Of a stretch of DNA of 64,000 nucleotides, positions 60,674-64,000 are shown piece after piece; positions within the stretch are counted from its first letter, which is position 1; each line of letters starts with the position of its first letter. The DNA is from Haemophilus parainfluenzae (lineage in GTDB: Bacteria; Pseudomonadota; Gammaproteobacteria; Enterobacterales; Pasteurellaceae). The DNA lies in NCBI RefSeq assembly GCF_014931275.1, contig NZ_CP063110.1, positions 1,410,001 through 1,474,000 on the forward strand. The letters run 5' to 3'. The notes beneath the pieces were generated by a model that worked only from the letters and a program-made list of their open reading frames with translations, ran no database searches and had not been told where the DNA came from. Made by a program: the position numbers and the translations under genes.

Positions 60674-62665
60674 ATGTTTAGTATTTATAACAATGGCAAA
60701 CCTTCCCCAATGGGGTATTCGCAAACGCTGGAAAACGGCCTAAAAATTTCAAATTTTGCGCTGTTTTCTAGTGCGGCGGATGCCATTGAACTTTGCTTGT
60801 TCCGTGATGGCAAAGAAAGCCGTTTTGCCATGAGCAGAACCGATGATATTTGGCATGTGGCAATTGAAGGTGTTGAGCTGAATGATGAGTATGCTTTCAG
60901 AATCACAGGCAAAAATGACCGCACTTTAGCCAATCCGCAAAAGTTAATGCTTGATCCTTATGCGAAAGCGGTCACTCATAAACCAGATTTAAGTTCACCA
61001 GAAGCTCGCTCAATTTTCTTGTTAAATGATGAACGAGATAATGCATCAGTTGCGCCTAAAGGTCGTGTTGTGGATGAGCGTTTTGATTGGTCAGGGGATT
61101 GTAAGCCGTCTATTCCTTGGGCTCAAACCATTGTGTATGAACTGAATGTTAAAGGATTTAGCCAATTAAACTCACGTATTCCAGAAAATATTCGGGGGAC
61201 TTATGCGGCTTTAGCACACCCTGAAAATATTGCTTATTTTAAATCATTGGGTATTACCAGCCTTGAATTGCTTCCAGTCAATTTCTTCATTGATGAACCG
61301 CATTTGCAAGAAAAAGGATTACGTAATTATTGGGGCTACAATCCACTAGCCATGTTTGCTTTAGAACCGAGTTACGCAGCTGATCAAAAACAGCCTTTGA
61401 ATGAGTTTAAGAGCATGGTAAAAGTCTTGCATCAAGCGGGCATTGAAGTGATTTTGGATGTCGTATTTAACCATACGGCAGAATCTGAAAAAACATTCCC
61501 AACATTTTGTCAGCGCGGTATTGATGATAAAACCTATTACTGGCAAAACGAGCATGGTGACTACACCAACTGGACAGGCTGCGGCAACATGCTCAATCTT
61601 GCCAATGATGTCACTCGAAAATGGGTATTAGATTGCTTACGTTATTGGGTGACAGAATGCCATGTAGATGGTTTCCGTTTTGATTTAGCCACCGTGCTTG
61701 GTCGTGAAACACCTGATTTCAATCCAAATGCACAATTGTTTGCAGAAATGGAACAGGATGACGTTCTACAACAAATTAAATTAATCGCAGAACCTTGGGA
61801 TATTGGTCATTACGGCTATCAAGTCGGATATTTTCCCGCTTATTTCTCTCAATGGAATGATCGTTTTCGTGATGATATGTGCCGTTTTTGGTTATGGCAA
61901 AGTGGTGAAGTGGGGGCTTTTGCAGAGCGTTTTGCGGGATCTAGCGATATCTTTAACCGCGAAGGTCGATTACCACATGGCAGCTTGAACTTTATTACAG
62001 CCCATGATGGTTTTACGTTGCGAGATTTAGTGAGCTATAACCATAAACATAATGAAGCTAACGGTGAAGAGGGCCGTGACGGACGGAATGAAAACTATAG
62101 TTACAATCATGGAGTTGAAGGTTCTCAACTCGATTTAGCAGATGAATGGCAAAGTGCGGTTGAAAATAACCGTGTTTTATCAGAAAAAGGCTTATTAGGC
62201 TCTTTATTACTGGCAAATGGTGTACCTATGCTGCTTGCCGGAGATGAGTTCGGCAACAGCCAATATGGCAATAACAATGCTTATTGCCAAGATAACGAAA
62301 TTACGTGGTTAAAGTGGGATGATTTTAACCAAACCTTATTTGACTTTACCAAGCAAACCATTGCATTACGAAAAAAAATTCAAAGTTTGCAGCAGGACGC
62401 TTGGTGGTCGGATGAAAATGTCGCGTGGTTGAATTGTGGTGGAAGCCCGATGACCCTAGACGATTGGCATAATCGGGAAAGAAAAGCCTTACAAGTGATG
62501 TTGGATGGTCGCTACCTTTTCTTAATTAATGCAAAAACTGAAGCGCAATCTTTTTATTTACCAAATGGAAGATGGAAAAAGATTGCAGAAATTGGAAACA
62601 GAGTGATTCAACAATGTGATGTGAGTGGTGTGGCATTTGAAGTGTTGGAACATATGGAGGATTAA
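60674..62665 (+). CDS. glgX: glycogen debranching enzyme
   Basis: A 663-residue GH13 isoamylase-type debranching enzyme. NRNYWGYNPLAMF-like motif (LRNYWGYNPLAMFAL, about 215-229), DVVFNHTAE (about 260-268), DGFRFDLATVLGR (about 332-344) with the nucleophile Asp, IAEPWDIG (about 371-378) with the acid Glu, ITAHDGFTLRD. It lies between glgB and glgC, 17 bases after glgB. Confidence 0.95.
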   Translation: MFSIYNNGKPSPMGYSQTLENGLKISNFALFSSAADAIELCLFRDGKESRFAMSRTDDIWHVAIEGVELNDEYAFRITGKNDRTLANPQKLMLDPYAKAVTHKPDLSSPEARSIFLLNDERDNASVAPKGRVVDERFDWSGDCKPSIPWAQTIVYELNVKGFSQLNSRIPENIRGTYAALAHPENIAYFKSLGITSLELLPVNFFIDEPHLQEKGLRNYWGYNPLAMFALEPSYAADQKQPLNEFKSMVKVLHQAGIEVILDVVFNHTAESEKTFPTFCQRGIDDKTYYWQNEHGDYTNWTGCGNMLNLANDVTRKWVLDCLRYWVTECHVDGFRFDLATVLGRETPDFNPNAQLFAEMEQDDVLQQIKLIAEPWDIGHYGYQVGYFPAYFSQWNDRFRDDMCRFWLWQSGEVGAFAERFAGSSDIFNREGRLPHGSLNFITAHDGFTLRDLVSYNHKHNEANGEEGRDGRNENYSYNHGVEGSQLDLADEWQSAVENNRVLSEKGLLGSLLLANGVPMLLAGDEFGNSQYGNNNAYCQDNEITWLKWDDFNQTLFDFTKQTIALRKKIQSLQQDAWWSDENVAWLNCGGSPMTLDDWHNRERKALQVMLDGRYLFLINAKTEAQSFYLPNGRWKKIAEIGNRVIQQCDVSGVAFEVLEHMED

Positions 62666-62681
62666 AACTATGGAGTTTGTT

Positions 62682-63980
62682 ATGAAAAGTGATCTTAATA
62701 AATATGAATTGGTTAAAGATACTTTAGTGCTTATTTTAGCCGGTGGTCGTGGTTCTCGTTTACATGAATTAACAGATAAACGTGCGAAACCTGCATTATA
62801 TTTCGGCGGTAATCGTCGCATTATTGACTTTGCGCTTTCCAACTGTATTAACTCCGGTCTTAATCGCATCGGTGTCGTGACTCAGTATGCTGCTCACTCT
62901 TTGTTACGCCACTTACAAACTGGTTGGTCATTCTTACCGCAAGAGCGCGGTGAATTCGTTGATATGTTACCGGCTCGCCAACAAATTGATGACTCCACTT
63001 GGTACCGTGGTACGGCGGATGCGGTGTATCAAAATATGGCGATTATTCGCAATCACTATCGTCCGAAATACATTTTGATCCTTGCGGGCGACCATATCTA
63101 TAAACAAGATTACAGCGTGATGTTAATGGATCACGTGAAAAGCGGTGCAAAATGTACGGTGGGTTGTATTGAAGTGCCTCGTTCTGAAGCAAGTGAATTT
63201 GGTGTGATGGCAGTAAACGAAAATCTGAAAGTGAAAGCATTCGTTGAAAAACCGAAAGATCCACCAGCAATGGTTGGTAAACCGGATACATCATTAGCGT
63301 CAATGGGTATCTATGTCTTCGATGCTGAATATCTCTATAAAATGCTTGATAGAGAAGTGAATACACCTTGCACATCTCATGACTTTGGTAAAGATGTCTT
63401 GCCAAAATGCTTGGAAGAAGGCGTGCTTTATGCACATCCATTCAGCCGTTCTTGCATGGGCAGAAATACTGAAGGTGAGATTTACTGGCGTGATGTGGGT
63501 ACACTTGATAGTTTCTGGCAATCCAACATCGATTTAGTTTCAGAAAATCCACAATTAGATATTTACGATCAAAGCTGGCCAATCCGCGGTAATCCAGTAC
63601 AGGCTTATCCATCTAAATTCTTCTATAAAAAAGCCAATGTCAAACCGGTGGATAACTCACTTATCGGTGGTGGCTGTGTGATTACTGATGCATCTATTAG
63701 TAATTCTGTGTTGTTTGATAAAATCAAAATTGATGAAGACTCCTCTGTTGATCACTGCGTTGTGTTACCGCAAGTACACATTGGTAAAAATTGTACGTTG
63801 AAAGATTGTATTATTGATCGCCATTGTATTATTCCAGATGGTATGGAAATCGGTGTAGATAAAGCCCTAGATAGTAAACGTTTCCGTGTGAGTTCTACTG
63901 GTAAAGTTGTACTTGTTACATCAGCAATGTTGAAAAAATTGCAGGGTGAAGAAGTCACAAACGAAGAACATTTGGATTAA
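62682..63980 (+). CDS. glgC: glucose-1-phosphate adenylyltransferase
   Basis: A 432-residue ADP-glucose pyrophosphorylase, the control step of glycogen synthesis. GGRGSRL (21-27), the activator-site-adjacent KRAKPALYFGG (33-43), and FVEKPKDPP (about 186-194) are visible; the C-terminus has left-handed helix hexapeptides. The ATG at 62682 has GGAG 6 bases upstream and gives the known Haemophilus start MKSDLNKYEL; an ATG at 62670 adds four residues. Stops 20 bases before the right end; glgA is expected next. Confidence 0.95.
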   Translation: MKSDLNKYELVKDTLVLILAGGRGSRLHELTDKRAKPALYFGGNRRIIDFALSNCINSGLNRIGVVTQYAAHSLLRHLQTGWSFLPQERGEFVDMLPARQQIDDSTWYRGTADAVYQNMAIIRNHYRPKYILILAGDHIYKQDYSVMLMDHVKSGAKCTVGCIEVPRSEASEFGVMAVNENLKVKAFVEKPKDPPAMVGKPDTSLASMGIYVFDAEYLYKMLDREVNTPCTSHDFGKDVLPKCLEEGVLYAHPFSRSCMGRNTEGEIYWRDVGTLDSFWQSNIDLVSENPQLDIYDQSWPIRGNPVQAYPSKFFYKKANVKPVDNSLIGGGCVITDASISNSVLFDKIKIDEDSSVDHCVVLPQVHIGKNCTLKDCIIDRHCIIPDGMEIGVDKALDSKRFRVSSTGKVVLVTSAMLKKLQGEEVTNEEHLD

Positions 63981-64000
63981 AGTGCGGTCAATTTTGACAG

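Overview
The window is a stretch of a Pasteurellaceae chromosome, most likely a Haemophilus close to H. parainfluenzae. By eye I find about forty copies of the 9-base uptake signal sequence AAGTGCGGT (either strand), many as inverted pairs that form terminators; this is the Haemophilus-type rather than the Actinobacillus-type signal. DNA is AT-rich, gene order (pykA-dnaB-alr-pgi; sucC-sucD-yciO-rluB-cysB; glnS-ycgN-like-malQ-glgBXC) fits Haemophilus, and a sucrose-6-phosphate hydrolase/fructokinase pair suggests a sucrose fermenter, which H. influenzae is not. The species call is inference.

Layout. 1-3.8 kb: the end of a nitroreductase, then a coupled three-gene unit (flippase, pyruvyl transferase, ElyC-like protein) probably concerned with a surface glycan. 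3.8-7.9 kb: an SbmA/BacA-type ABC transporter and a TonB-dependent siderophore-type receptor with a promoter carrying two palindromes. 8.0-10.1 kb: a 2-kb degenerate island in the 3' end of tRNA-Val(GAC), marked by a 16-base repeat of the tRNA end, carrying an Abi_2 (HEPN) gene, a small unknown gene and a GC-rich gap that may encode a structured RNA. 10.3-16.2 kb: pykA, dnaB, alr, pgi. 16.2-20.5 kb: an MFS sugar transporter, a lipoprotein phosphatase, scrB and scrK. 20.6-23.5 kb: tyrS, a very convincing Fur-controlled small RNA gene, sfsA and a SIMPL-domain protein. 23.7-25.0 kb: three small orphan genes, one resembling an immunity protein. 25.2-26.7 kb: a YccA-like membrane protein and a ComEA-like protein with a long 11-residue-repeat linker. 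26.8-34.4 kb: sucAB and sucCD, separated by an opposed cytX-like permease. 34.5-48.5 kb: housekeeping genes (yciO-like, rluB, cysB, prmB, smrB, argS, dapD, tehB, metG, apbC) with two small lipoproteins. 48.5-53.8 kb: a histidine phosphatase and a macA-macB-outer-membrane-channel efflux operon. 54-64 kb: glnS, a cysteine-cluster protein and the glycogen operon malQ-glgB-glgX-glgC, headed by a good CRP site; the next gene lies beyond the window.

Most of the window is ordinary core metabolism. Best candidates for further work are the Fur-controlled RNA at 21.85-21.92 kb, the tRNA-Val island with its HEPN gene and adjacent structured gap, the promoter of the TonB receptor, and the ComEA variant. 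No CRISPR array, rRNA, intact prophage or insertion sequence was seen.
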